Source: Candidatus Cloacimonadaceae bacterium (GTDB lineage: Bacteria; Cloacimonadota; Cloacimonadia; Cloacimonadales; Cloacimonadaceae). From it: a DNA stretch of 37,388 nucleotides. Of this stretch, positions 7,366-17,160 are shown in pieces; the first letter of the stretch is position 1, and every line of letters starts with the position of its first letter. Made by a program: the position numbers and the translations under genes. The notes beneath the pieces were generated by a model, which saw only the letters and a list, made by a program, of their open reading frames with translations, ran no database searches and was not told the origin of the DNA. The DNA lies in contig JAUYAR010000018.1 in NCBI GenBank assembly GCA_030693415.1, forward strand, positions 1 to 37,388, given 5' to 3'.

Positions 7366-8250
7366 TTGAGATATCCAAGCACTATATTTTGCATGATGAT
7401 GATCCTGTCACTCAACTCCTGCAAGTGGCTTTTCCAGAAACCCATCTTGGAAAAGATCCACGACGTGAAGGTGCTTTCCTTCAGTCCGGATAAGATCGAA
7501 TTAGAGATCGCGATTTCGGTCAAAAACCCAAATTCCTACCAATTGAAGCTGAATCAACTCAATATTGATCTGCTCAACATAGACCGGGATCGCATTGGAA
7601 TGGCGGAACTGAGCAAAGCGGTGGAGATTCCGAAAAAACGCTCAGCCGCGCTGCATTTCAAGGTCAGCCTCGAAAGCCGCCCCACCGTGCGGATGATCAA
7701 CAAATCCGATTCAAGAGTCTTTTTCTACGTGAGCGGCAAAGGCGAGGGCAGGGTGCTTTGCTCAAATAAAAAGTTCGATTTTGAAGAACCTGTTGAGCTC
7801 GACTTGCGCAAACACCTTGAAGACATGATCCCGCGCTTTGAAGCCGAAGGCGCCGGTCTTTTTCAGATTAAACGCAGCTATGTGGACAAACTTGGCATCG
7901 CGGAAACCAAAATCAAGATCGATTTCATCCTGCTCAATCCCTACGGTTTCACTTTCCGGCTAAAGGAGTTTCCCGCGGAGATTTTTATCAATGACAAACC
8001 CGCCGGAACGGGAAACCTCGCCAACCAGCTCAATTTCGACGAGAATATATTTTCCCGGGAAGAGAGCATGCAGTTTAAGGTGAATAATTGGAAATCCATC
8101 ATCGGCGCGGTCAAGGGTGCCGTCAAAGGCGAGATCACTTATCGCGTCAGAGGCATGCTCATCATCGACGCCTATGGCATCGAGATCCGCAAACCCTACA
8201 CCTATGAAGGCAGCGTGCCTGTCAGTCTCAGCGATTATCTGTTGAATTGA
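7366..8250 (+). CDS. Lipoprotein with two LEA14/WHy-like domains
   Basis: 294 aa from a TTG at 7366 (GGAG 7 bases upstream); ATGs at residues 10-12 are alternatives. A short signal ending LSLNSC puts the lipid-bearing Cys at residue 19. Residues ~30-115 carry the WHy pattern, with VKVLSFSPDKIELEIAISVKNPN. A second copy at ~170-285 has IDFILLNPYGFTFRL and a matching beta pattern, so the protein looks like a tandem duplication. LEA14-type proteins are linked to desiccation and stress protection, but bacterial envelope forms are poorly understood. It probably sits on the periplasmic face of a membrane. The upstream neighbour is asnB; a repeat-rich gap follows. Confidence 0.75.
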   Translation: MRYPSTIFCMMMILSLNSCKWLFQKPILEKIHDVKVLSFSPDKIELEIAISVKNPNSYQLKLNQLNIDLLNIDRDRIGMAELSKAVEIPKKRSAALHFKVSLESRPTVRMINKSDSRVFFYVSGKGEGRVLCSNKKFDFEEPVELDLRKHLEDMIPRFEAEGAGLFQIKRSYVDKLGIAETKIKIDFILLNPYGFTFRLKEFPAEIFINDKPAGTGNLANQLNFDENIFSREESMQFKVNNWKSIIGAVKGAVKGEITYRVRGMLIIDAYGIEIRKPYTYEGSVPVSLSDYLLN

Positions 8251-8433
8251 AGCATCGCCGCAACCCGATGCTATGCTGAAGCCATCACCTATAACTTCAT
8301 ATACCACATACTCTCTCAAGCTTCGACTATAGCTAACCGCTTTCTTTGCATTGCGTTTCATATTTTTCCTCACTTTAACTGTCAACCAAAATCAGGAAAG
8401 ATCAAGGAAAGATCACTATTTCTTCCTCTTTTC

Positions 8434-8510
8434 AAAGCGTTAATCAAGCCTTAATCAAGCGTAATAAAACTAACGCTTGATTAACGCTTGATTAAGGCTT
8501 GATTAACGCT
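8434..8510. repeat. Palindromic array of 11-bp units, copy A
   Basis: The left arm has two units (TTAATCAAGCC, TTAATCAAGCG) after AAAGCG. A 12-bp core, TAATAAAACTAA (8462-8473), follows. The right arm has three units (CGCTTGATTAA twice, GGCTTGATTAA) and CGCT. The arms are inverted copies, and the variant CC/GG unit is outermost on both sides. A REP hairpin starts 8 bases after the array. A second array at 24422-24509 has the core reverse-complemented. Confidence 0.85.
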
Positions 8511-8518
8511 GTCAAGTA

Positions 8519-8542
8519 GTAGCGCAGTATGCCGATCCTGCG
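8519..8542 (+). repeat. REP-like hairpin, copy R3
   Basis: GTAG, then CGCAGTAT, loop GCCG, ATCCTGCG, with one T-C mismatch in the stem. It directly follows palindromic array A, with the GTAG foot toward the array, as in copy R5. Confidence 0.7.
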
Positions 8543-8555
8543 GAAACGAAAGTTT

Positions 8556-8585
8556 GGGCAAAAAATGGGCAAAAAATGGGCAAAT
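8556..8585 (+). repeat. Short tandem repeat
   Basis: Two full copies and one partial copy of the 11-bp unit GGGCAAAAAAT in direct tandem. No function is visible. Confidence 0.7.
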
Positions 8586-8797
8586 CTGCCCCCCTATCTT
8601 CCCAAATCTTCCGAAGATGTATCCCCACAGCTTTCCATAATATCTTTCCATAATGTTGATCCTCAAGGGCGTGAGGAGGGTGAAAATGCAACTGGAATTC
8701 CCCGGCAAGATTAACGTGGGTATCTGAGCAAAGATTAGTATTGACAAGGAGGGGGGATTTCAGAAACTTGGGCAATGATATAAGGGAGAAGATTTCG

Positions 8798-11700
8798 ATG
8801 TTTATAGATCATAGATACGAAGTGTTGGAATCACTTGGTTCCGGCACCTGGGCAAATGTCTATAAAGTGCGTGATATCCGCACTGGGGGGCTTTTTACGC
8901 TGAAGCTTTTCCAATATCTGTCTTCGGAAGATATCTATGCCCGGTTCAGCGCTGAAGACATGCATCACATCACCAAGATTGAGCATCCAAACCTCGCTCA
9001 GGTGGTGGATTTTGGTCATGTGGGCGATCATATCTACTTTATCAGCGACTATTTTGAGGGCAATACGCTCAACAGTTTCCGGTTTGGCAAGACCAAGATC
9101 GGCGCTCTCTATGAGATCGTCGTCCAGATCTGCTACGCGCTCCACGCCTTGCACACCCAAAACATCATCCACAAAGACCTGAAGCTGGAAAACATCCTCT
9201 ACAAAACAGACTCGAAACAGACTATAGTCAAGCTGATCGATTATGGATTTTCTAAGGTGGATGTGAAAAGCACTTCGCAGATGATCTCCGGCACCCTGCC
9301 TTATGTCGCGCCGGAAGTCTATATGGGAAAAGAGGTTGGCTTTGCCAGCGATTTCTATTCACTGGGCGTGATCCTCTATCGCATTATCACCCGCACCTTT
9401 CCATTTAACCTTGAACAAATCAACACTCTGATTTCCGGCAGTCAACAGTATTTCATCCCCATTTTCCCGTCGGAGTCGAATAAGGACATCCCCCTATCAC
9501 TGGAAAAGCTCGTTTTGCGGCTGCTTGAACGCAATCCAGACAACCGTTTTCAGAGCAGCCAGGAAATCATTGCTTATATCAACCGCGCCACAGAGCGCCA
9601 ATATCCCTTCTCCCTCTCGTGGTCGATGGTCAATACAATGCGTTTCAACAGCTATATTGTGCGTGAAAACTATTCCCACCAGATTCTCGATCACCTGCCA
9701 TCGGTGCAACAATCCAACGGCAAAATCATCTCGTTGATGGGTGGTGACGGACTCGGCAAGGACAACATCCTCACGCTATTCCGCTACCACCTCCTTGGCG
9801 GAGAGTATTTTATCTATGACTATGCCTGCACAAGAACGGATCACGAGGCTTTTTTTGCGCTGATCAAGGAATACATCCAATCCTTCTCGCCGGAGGAGAT
9901 CAACGAGTATGTGAGCTTGCAAAATATCTCGGATAAGTTTAAGAGCTATCTCTTTGCCTCTGAGAAGGAAGCGAAAACGCTCACCCAAACCCAGGAAGAG
10001 CTTCGCATAGATTTTGACTCCGTGAAATCGTTATTGATCGATCTGAGCATCCGCAAGCCGATTATCTTCATTATCCGCAATTTCCAATACGTCAATCGCC
10101 ACACGATCGATTTCATCAATTATCTTTCACCCTTCCTCGTGCGCAACCGGATCATGGTGGTGCTGAGTTGCAATGAATTCAACAAAATAAACCAGATCGA
10201 ACACACTATCCTTGTCCACATCCCGATGCTCAGCACGGAACAAACTCTGGCATACATGAAACGCCTTGTCCATGAATCGGTGCCTGAGAGTTTCGCCACC
10301 ATCGTTCATCACCGCAGCGCAGGAAATCCGCAATTTGTGCGCGAAATCATTGTGGATCTGACACTGAAGAATAAGATCAAGAGAGTTGATGGGGAATTGA
10401 TATTCCCTGATACGCTCGCCGGTTATGCCATACCAAGCCGCATCCTCCATTCGGTCTATTCTCGCATGAGCCATATCACAGCGGCGAACTATGCCCATCT
10501 GCAAAAGTTATCCGTTGTCCAGACCCCGCTCTCCCGTGAATTGATTCTTTCGATCCTCAAATTGAGCGATAGCGATCTCTATAATCTGTTGGGTGATGCC
10601 ACCTACAACGAGATTCTCGTCAAATGCGGCAAACATTACTATTTTACATTTCCGGAAGCAAAGCTCCGCTTTTTTGAAGAAACCGCGGTCAAAGTGCATA
10701 TTCTCGTCTCCAAACGCGTGATCCGCTACTATAAAACCAAGACAGTGACGGACATCGAGACCTGTCGTGGCATCATCGCCAATTCCGAGATCGCGGGAGA
10801 CCTTGTTTGTAAGCGTCTTTTCTGCCTGCGCCTTTATCAATTGCTCAGCGAGGAAAACCATCATGAAGCGGCTTATGAAGCGATCCTCAGCGCGCTCAAG
10901 ATAGATTTTGAGCCCGCCGCGGGCATCGATATGAAGGATGTCATCCTTGATCTGATCTGCTTTCAGGAAAAGACGGAGATCACTGGGTTTTTCAAGGAAG
11001 CGGATTTTATAATCGACCATCGGGACAGCATCCCTGAGCTGTTTGAAAAGTATTATGTTTTGGGCACCCTCAAGCTCCTCGCTGAGGACACGGGCAATGC
11101 TCTTGAACTCTTCAAACAAGCGGAAAAGCTTGCCCTCACCGGCAGACAGCGAGTTCAGGGCTATCTTTCTCTCGCGCAAGTCTATAACCGCATCGATTCT
11201 AAGCAGATGAAGCTCTGTCTGGACAAGATCGATCCCCATCAGCTCAGTCTTGACCTGAAGATCGCCTATATTGACCGCCTTGCAGTCTATCATTCATTGA
11301 ACAAGGATAACGACAAAGCGATCAAGATCATCGAGGATTTTTTGGCGGAAATCCCTCCCGGACACGACACCCGCGTGATGCTCCGTCTGGCAGCGATCCA
11401 CAACGACCTGGGCGTGTTTTACAGCGATCAGAAAAATATCTCCGAGGCGGCAGAACACTTGAACCTCGCGCTGGGATTGTGGAAACGCCACAACATCAAC
11501 CGTTATTTGGGCTTGATCTACAACAATATGGCGGATCTCTATCTGAAGCAGGGGATCACCGTCGTAGCCATGGAATATGCCAAACAGGCACACCACTATG
11601 CAGCCAAACTCAATCTCACTATCATTCAGTCGCTGGCTCTGCTCAACCAGGGGGAAGCGAAGATCAAGATGGGGGATTTCACGGGAGCGGAGATAAAGCT

Positions 11701-14254
11701 CAACGAAGCCGGAGTATTGGTACGCTCTGTGGGAAGCACCAGATATTTGGATGCGATACAACGCAATCTTGCCCTCGCCAAGAGCAAGATCATCGGCTTT
11801 GGATATTATCTTAGCTTTATCAAGGAAAACGAGCCACAGCTCTTGGAAGGCTATGTCCCCGAGATCAATCCTTTGGTAAAGACCTATTTTTACTATCTGA
11901 ACGAAATGTCCAACCCCCAAAAGCTGCGTCGTCTGGTACGCAAAAACGTGCATATCAACTATAGCCACATCCACGAAGAGGAATTTTATCACAACGTCCT
12001 CAGCTTGCTCGCTTATTCCGAAAAGGACTATGAAACCGCGCTCAGCGAACTCAAATTGGCGATGCGCTATGCGGGTGAGATCAGCAATAATTATGCCATC
12101 GCCGTGTTCTATACGATGCAGGTCTTTTGCCATTACGGCATGGGAGACTATCAAAAGGCAAGGGAACTGGTGGAAACCGCGAGACCAATCATCGCGGAAA
12201 ACGAGTATCGCTATTGGCAGATGAAGCTGGATATCATATCGCTGATGCTTGACCTCGTAGATGAAGAGATCCCCCTGCGCGGCATTCTCCGGGAGGTTAA
12301 CCGTCGTCTGGAACTCTGTGGAGAGTATCATTATTATCAACTCGCCGTAGAACTGATGCAAATGAAGGTCCAAATCCTCCTTGTGATGAACGCCGAATTA
12401 AACGCTTTGGAAGAATATGAACGCTATCAGGCGTTCCTCGATAAGGTGACTGCGGATATCTGCGAGGACGACCGAACCAACTATATCGCCGTAAATCTCG
12501 GCAATCTCAAGACGCTCAAAAAGTTTGAGCTGGTACGCATCGTTTCCCGCAGCAAGGATATGCGCAACAAATGGAACGAGCTCTTATATAACATCGCCAA
12601 TCTGAACAGCGTGGAACGCATCCGCTTTCTCATCGAAAAAGGCATCTGTCAGGTGATCTCTCCCTGGCAATTTAAGCTCATGGTCTATTCGGAAAAGATA
12701 TCCAATTACTATTGTTTTCATAGCTATAACTGTGCTCAGGATAGCCTGATAACCCCAGAATATCTTCCTTATGTGGAGAGGGCATTTGATGCGGATAACT
12801 TGGTCGTTTTCACTTTTCATCATCAACACACCATGATCATCCCCCTGGTCTCCGGAACCCGCAGGATCGGATTCATCATTGTGAACGACTCCGGCGAGCT
12901 GGAATTCACCCGCTCTGAGATGTCGATCATCCGCAGCGGCAGACAACACATCGCTGCTCTGATTATCAGGATCAACGACTATTCCGAAATCACTTTGCGC
13001 ATCGCCAAAATGAACCAACTGATGAAGATCTCAAATGAACTGATGCGCAACGTCGATATCCTCGATCTGGAACGGGAGATCGTTTCAGCCGCGATCGATT
13101 TTACCAACGCCACGCGTGGGTTTTTGATCAAAAAGGACGCTGAGGGAAACAACCTTTATCAAGTGCAGATGGATCACCAAAAGCAAATACTTTCCAATGT
13201 GTCCGGCATCAGCAAGACAGCGCTTTCCATGAGCCAAACTTCCCAAAGCGCAGTGAGCACCTTCAACGCCCTCGAGGACAAGAGTTTCAAGAGTTCGATC
13301 AGCGTTCAGGAATATGCCATCCACACCATCTATAGCTGCCCGATCAGGGTAGATATGATCGTCTATGGCTATCTCTATCTGGATAATCTGGGAGAGAACA
13401 CTCGAGAGATGTATCTGAACGATGAGATTATCGATCTCTTTCAAAAACAGGTGGAGATTTCGATCAAAAACGCGCTCCATTATGCTGCCATATTGAAGAA
13501 GGGGTCTGAACTAAACGAGATCGAAAGCATCAAAGACGAATTTATGGCGATCGTCTCCCATGAACTCAATACTCCGCTCACTACGCTGCAAGGCTATGTC
13601 TCCAGGCTCAAGCGCAAGCTCTATTCGGACGATGAAGAACGGCAGGAAATCGTTGGTAAGATCGAGAGCTCGGTCAAGAAGCTCATCCTCAGCTCAGGTG
13701 ATATCAGCACGATGAACTATTACAACTTGGCAAAAGACCTTGTCAAAGCTCCCATCGAAATTACTGAGATAATCGACCTGGTGCATCAGGAAGTGGAGAT
13801 CCTCTCCCGCAAACGTAATATGTTCATCAAGATGGAGATCGAAGCCAAGCTACCCAAGATCATGGCAAACTGGGAAGCCATCCACCGCATGATACACAAC
13901 GTCGTTCTCAACGCCATTCGCTTCACCAACAATTTTGGCAACATCACAATCGGCGTCAGGCGTTCTGTCTTTCCCCAGGAAAAGATCGACAACAAGGAAA
14001 GTCTCGTCATTTTCGTGCAAGACAACGGCATCGGAATACCTGAATTTCAGATCAAAAACATCTTCCGTAAATTCTATGAACTGAACGATATCTATGCCCA
14101 CAAATCCGGCACGGTGGAATATCGCTCCAGCGGATTGGGTTTGGGACTCTCGACTGCCAAACGGATCGCAGAATTACACGGCGGTTCCATCAGCATCAAA
14201 AGCAAGGAAAACGAAGGCACCTCGGTGTTTTTGATCCTCCCCTTCAAACATTAA
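8798..14254 (+). CDS. Giant hybrid Ser/Thr kinase - ATPase-like - TPR - GAF - histidine kinase
   Basis: 1,818 aa from ATG 8798 (AGGGAG 9 bases upstream); a longer TTG frame to 8741 has no ribosome site. Residues ~7-270: protein kinase with GSGTWANVY, IIHKDLKLEN, DYG (~149) and GTLPYVAPE, catalytically intact. Residues ~290-560: AAA/STAND-type module whose Walker A reads GGDGLGKD (Asp instead of Ser/Thr) and whose Walker B acids are replaced (IIFIIRN), so probably not an ATPase. Residues ~640-1260: TPR-like helical pairs. Residues ~1269-1400 and ~1404-1565: two GAF-like domains. Then HisKA with SHELNTPL (His1588), N-box NVVLNAIRF, DNGIGIP and GLGLGLS. No membrane segment, so a cytoplasmic sensor. 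Such dual kinases are known in cyanobacteria and myxobacteria. No receiver domain or response regulator lies nearby. Confidence 0.9.
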   Translation: MFIDHRYEVLESLGSGTWANVYKVRDIRTGGLFTLKLFQYLSSEDIYARFSAEDMHHITKIEHPNLAQVVDFGHVGDHIYFISDYFEGNTLNSFRFGKTKIGALYEIVVQICYALHALHTQNIIHKDLKLENILYKTDSKQTIVKLIDYGFSKVDVKSTSQMISGTLPYVAPEVYMGKEVGFASDFYSLGVILYRIITRTFPFNLEQINTLISGSQQYFIPIFPSESNKDIPLSLEKLVLRLLERNPDNRFQSSQEIIAYINRATERQYPFSLSWSMVNTMRFNSYIVRENYSHQILDHLPSVQQSNGKIISLMGGDGLGKDNILTLFRYHLLGGEYFIYDYACTRTDHEAFFALIKEYIQSFSPEEINEYVSLQNISDKFKSYLFASEKEAKTLTQTQEELRIDFDSVKSLLIDLSIRKPIIFIIRNFQYVNRHTIDFINYLSPFLVRNRIMVVLSCNEFNKINQIEHTILVHIPMLSTEQTLAYMKRLVHESVPESFATIVHHRSAGNPQFVREIIVDLTLKNKIKRVDGELIFPDTLAGYAIPSRILHSVYSRMSHITAANYAHLQKLSVVQTPLSRELILSILKLSDSDLYNLLGDATYNEILVKCGKHYYFTFPEAKLRFFEETAVKVHILVSKRVIRYYKTKTVTDIETCRGIIANSEIAGDLVCKRLFCLRLYQLLSEENHHEAAYEAILSALKIDFEPAAGIDMKDVILDLICFQEKTEITGFFKEADFIIDHRDSIPELFEKYYVLGTLKLLAEDTGNALELFKQAEKLALTGRQRVQGYLSLAQVYNRIDSKQMKLCLDKIDPHQLSLDLKIAYIDRLAVYHSLNKDNDKAIKIIEDFLAEIPPGHDTRVMLRLAAIHNDLGVFYSDQKNISEAAEHLNLALGLWKRHNINRYLGLIYNNMADLYLKQGITVVAMEYAKQAHHYAAKLNLTIIQSLALLNQGEAKIKMGDFTGAEIKLNEAGVLVRSVGSTRYLDAIQRNLALAKSKIIGFGYYLSFIKENEPQLLEGYVPEINPLVKTYFYYLNEMSNPQKLRRLVRKNVHINYSHIHEEEFYHNVLSLLAYSEKDYETALSELKLAMRYAGEISNNYAIAVFYTMQVFCHYGMGDYQKARELVETARPIIAENEYRYWQMKLDIISLMLDLVDEEIPLRGILREVNRRLELCGEYHYYQLAVELMQMKVQILLVMNAELNALEEYERYQAFLDKVTADICEDDRTNYIAVNLGNLKTLKKFELVRIVSRSKDMRNKWNELLYNIANLNSVERIRFLIEKGICQVISPWQFKLMVYSEKISNYYCFHSYNCAQDSLITPEYLPYVERAFDADNLVVFTFHHQHTMIIPLVSGTRRIGFIIVNDSGELEFTRSEMSIIRSGRQHIAALIIRINDYSEITLRIAKMNQLMKISNELMRNVDILDLEREIVSAAIDFTNATRGFLIKKDAEGNNLYQVQMDHQKQILSNVSGISKTALSMSQTSQSAVSTFNALEDKSFKSSISVQEYAIHTIYSCPIRVDMIVYGYLYLDNLGENTREMYLNDEIIDLFQKQVEISIKNALHYAAILKKGSELNEIESIKDEFMAIVSHELNTPLTTLQGYVSRLKRKLYSDDEERQEIVGKIESSVKKLILSSGDISTMNYYNLAKDLVKAPIEITEIIDLVHQEVEILSRKRNMFIKMEIEAKLPKIMANWEAIHRMIHNVVLNAIRFTNNFGNITIGVRRSVFPQEKIDNKESLVIFVQDNGIGIPEFQIKNIFRKFYELNDIYAHKSGTVEYRSSGLGLGLSTAKRIAELHGGSISIKSKENEGTSVFLILPFKH

Positions 14255-14256
14255 AT

Positions 14257-17160
14257 ATGAGATATGCTATGCGAAAGATCAGTCTAATCATCATCCTGAT
14301 GCTCCTCTGTGCCATAGTTTTGAGTGCGCAGAGCCCGCGTGAACTGGATGACTTTTCCTACATCATCGAGCTTTATGACCTGGGCGAATATGCTGAGGTC
14401 GAAAGCGAGATAGATTTCTTCAAACGGCAGTATCCGGATTCGGCTTTCAGGCTCTATACGGATTACATCGTGGCAAACATCGCCCTCAGCCGTGGTGAAT
14501 ATCGACGCAGCCAAACTATCTACAGTGCACTGATCAAGAACAAACTGCATCCGGACATCCTTGGTGACGTCTATCTGAACTATGCCATCAGTTGCTATCA
14601 GACGGGAGAATTGAATCGCGCCATAGAGCTGCTGCAGCATCTATCATCCATACTCGATCACCCTTATTACAACTATCATGCCAACGTCTGGCGGGCGAAG
14701 GCATATTCCGCACAGGGCATGTATCTCTCCGCGGAACACGAATATACCAAGGCTTTGAAACAAACCCCGGCAGACAAACAACTGCGCTTTGATCACTATC
14801 GCGTGCTCCTCAAGCTTGATCGTGACGACCCCGCGCAAACGATGATCGCCAAGGTAGACAGCCTCGAGAGAGAAAGATACACTCTCGCCTGGCTGGAGCA
14901 TCTACTTTATTATCAACGCTATAGTGATATGGATGCCTATCTCGGAAAGAACAATATCAACGTAAGCTCCGCTACCGATCCCATGCGCCTTTTGATGCTT
15001 CGCAAGGCATTGGCGGTCAAAGATATGGCTATGGCAGAGAACCTTCTGGGGATGATAAAGTCTGACCCGGAAGCCAAACGCTATCTGAGAGCGCTGTTTC
15101 TGATGGAAAAAGGAAAAAAAGACGAAGCTGATACCATATTTCGCGATCTGGTACGGGGAGCTGAGCCGGAGATCAGGTTTTTATCCTATCTGGAAAGGCT
15201 CAAAATCAGTTTCGGGACGAATCCACAACAAGCCATCGCTGCTCTCGAGGACTACATCGCATCCCAGACCACGCAAAGCTGGCGGGGCGAGCAGTATTTA
15301 CAACTCGGCGTCTTCTATTTTGACCGACAGGACTATGCTTCCGCCATCCGCAATCTTGTCAAAGCCAGAAACTTTGAGCTTAATCCAGAACTGCTCGACC
15401 GGCTGGAGTTTCTGATCCCGGAAGCCTATTATTTTCTCGGGGAAAAACGTCTCGCAAGGGACAATTTCAACCGCTATCTAAACCTCTATTCACGCGGACG
15501 TTATCGTGAAAAAGCACTCTTGCGCATCGGCATCATCGCCTTTCAGGACAACGATCAAAAACTGGCAAGCGCGAACCTGAAACAGATCGTGGAGATGTAT
15601 CCAAAATCAGAGACGGTCTCGTCGGCGCGTTTCTATCTGGGAGAGATTAATTTTTATGCGTCCAATTACAATCTGGCGCTGACGGATTACACTCTCATCG
15701 AAAATGATCCCAAGCTCGGAACGGATGCGCGTCGCCGCATTGTCCAATGCCTTTTTTACCTGGAGGATTATTCCACCGCCCTGGCGAAACTGGGAAGAAT
15801 CCCCAAATCCGAATGGAACCTTGAGTTGCAATTGCTATTGGCAAGCGTGCATTTCAACCAAAAGAACTATCAGCATGCTCTGATCGAATATACAATCGCG
15901 GAAAACATGGCAACCACGCCACAAAGCAAGACCGAGGCTCAGAGCTACAAAGCCTACACCCTCTATTACCTGAAACGGTTCAACGACGCCTCCGCGCTGT
16001 TCTATGATCTATCCAAGCTTAGCGCCAGTCCGGACATCTATCTCTATCAAGCGGCAAAATCCGCCTACCAGGCTCGCAACTATAAGCATGCTTTGTATTT
16101 ATACGACATGCTCATCGATGAATACCCAGATTCGCCGTATTTCTTGAAAGTCCTCACTGAAATGGCATATTCAAACTATAATCTGGGGCTCTATGAAGTT
16201 GCTTTCGCAGACTGGCTGAATATCCTAAGGCGCTACACGGCGGTCACTTCCATCTCTGTCGAGGATCAAAACCAGCTTGAGGATATCTTCAACGGCATAT
16301 CGATCTCCCTGTCCCATTTGAAGGATATGCAATATGTCGTCGATCTGATAGGGATGGTGGAGACATTCAACAGCGAATACATCAAGTTTGAGCTTCAGTT
16401 CATCCTCGTCAAGCAATACGCGGACACTAAACAGTGGCGCGAACTCTTGGCGGAGGCGGAAAAGATCCGGCAAAACTACCCGACTCGCCGTCATAACGAG
16501 CTTGAGCTCCTGATGGCGGAATCGCTCATCCGTTTGAACCAAGCTGCACGGGCGGAAAGCCTCGTGAGCGACATCGACACGGAAACTATTTCTACCGAAA
16601 ACCTCCTGCGCTTGGGTGAGCTTGCACTGCTAACCAAGGATTATGAAGTTGCCATGGAGAAATATCTCCAAGCCTTTGAACGGCAAGCGAGTCCGGCTCT
16701 GTGGGTGGATATTCTCGATCTCTCTCAAAAGCTTGATTTTAATGATTTTGAGCGGACCTGGCAGATGGGCATGCAGAGGAACTATGCTCATTCACAAGCA
16801 CGCATATTGCGTCTGAACTATCTGATGTACAGTAAGTTAGATGTGGAAGCCGAAAACTTGGCAAATTTGATCCTCGATACGGACAACAACCAGTATAACC
16901 GCGCACAGGCTGAGACCGCCAAAGGAACGATATTCTACCAAAGAAAGGACTTTGTCCGTGCCATTAGTTCCTTTCGCAGGATCCGGCTCATCTTTAGGGA
17001 TTTTCCCGATATCCTTGTCAATGCACATTATTATTACATCGTCAGCCTCATTCAGAACGGCGCTCTCAAAGAAGGACAGCTCGTGCTCTGGGAAGTCCAG
17101 ATTCAATTCAGCGATGATCAGATCATCTCGATCAACAAGCTCCTGGACGATAAAAGATGA
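14257..17160 (+). CDS. Large exported TPR protein
   Basis: 967 aa with an N-terminal signal sequence (MRKISLIIILMLLCAIVLSAQ) after a few extra residues. ATG 14257 lies 2 bases after the kinase stop, and ATG 14269 is an equally good alternative. The rest is almost wholly helical TPR-type repeats, with recurring patterns such as A...Y..A and YP.S......LGEI. It should work in the periplasm as a protein-protein scaffold. The stop overlaps the next ATG (ATGA, 17157-17160), coupling it to an outer-membrane barrel gene. Large TPR proteins next to barrel proteins are common in Bacteroidota-like genomes. The exact partner is unknown. Confidence 0.8.
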   Translation: MRYAMRKISLIIILMLLCAIVLSAQSPRELDDFSYIIELYDLGEYAEVESEIDFFKRQYPDSAFRLYTDYIVANIALSRGEYRRSQTIYSALIKNKLHPDILGDVYLNYAISCYQTGELNRAIELLQHLSSILDHPYYNYHANVWRAKAYSAQGMYLSAEHEYTKALKQTPADKQLRFDHYRVLLKLDRDDPAQTMIAKVDSLERERYTLAWLEHLLYYQRYSDMDAYLGKNNINVSSATDPMRLLMLRKALAVKDMAMAENLLGMIKSDPEAKRYLRALFLMEKGKKDEADTIFRDLVRGAEPEIRFLSYLERLKISFGTNPQQAIAALEDYIASQTTQSWRGEQYLQLGVFYFDRQDYASAIRNLVKARNFELNPELLDRLEFLIPEAYYFLGEKRLARDNFNRYLNLYSRGRYREKALLRIGIIAFQDNDQKLASANLKQIVEMYPKSETVSSARFYLGEINFYASNYNLALTDYTLIENDPKLGTDARRRIVQCLFYLEDYSTALAKLGRIPKSEWNLELQLLLASVHFNQKNYQHALIEYTIAENMATTPQSKTEAQSYKAYTLYYLKRFNDASALFYDLSKLSASPDIYLYQAAKSAYQARNYKHALYLYDMLIDEYPDSPYFLKVLTEMAYSNYNLGLYEVAFADWLNILRRYTAVTSISVEDQNQLEDIFNGISISLSHLKDMQYVVDLIGMVETFNSEYIKFELQFILVKQYADTKQWRELLAEAEKIRQNYPTRRHNELELLMAESLIRLNQAARAESLVSDIDTETISTENLLRLGELALLTKDYEVAMEKYLQAFERQASPALWVDILDLSQKLDFNDFERTWQMGMQRNYAHSQARILRLNYLMYSKLDVEAENLANLILDTDNNQYNRAQAETAKGTIFYQRKDFVRAISSFRRIRLIFRDFPDILVNAHYYYIVSLIQNGALKEGQLVLWEVQIQFSDDQIISINKLLDDKR

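Larger units (their letters stand above)
8251..8797. other. Gene-free gap with several repeats
   Basis: 547 bases without a supportable gene. Contents in order: a small hairpin (AGCATC at 8251-8256 with GATGCT at 8267-8272) right after the lipoprotein stop, the palindromic 11-mer array (8434-8510), a REP hairpin (8519-8542), a short tandem repeat (8556-8585), and a repeated TCTTTCCATAAT-type word around 8630-8655. No good promoter for the kinase gene is obvious. Confidence 0.7.

Noticed and set aside
7960-8361. Minus-strand frame opposite the lipoprotein gene, with GAGG before its ATG at 8361.
   Set aside because: Most of it is antisense to a well-supported gene and its composition (Asp/Ala/His-rich) is that of a shadow frame; only the first ~35 codons are outside the gene.
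8434-8510. The repeated 11-mers could suggest a CRISPR array.
   Set aside because: The units are only 11 bp, contiguous without spacers, and arranged as an inverted palindrome; no cas gene is present.
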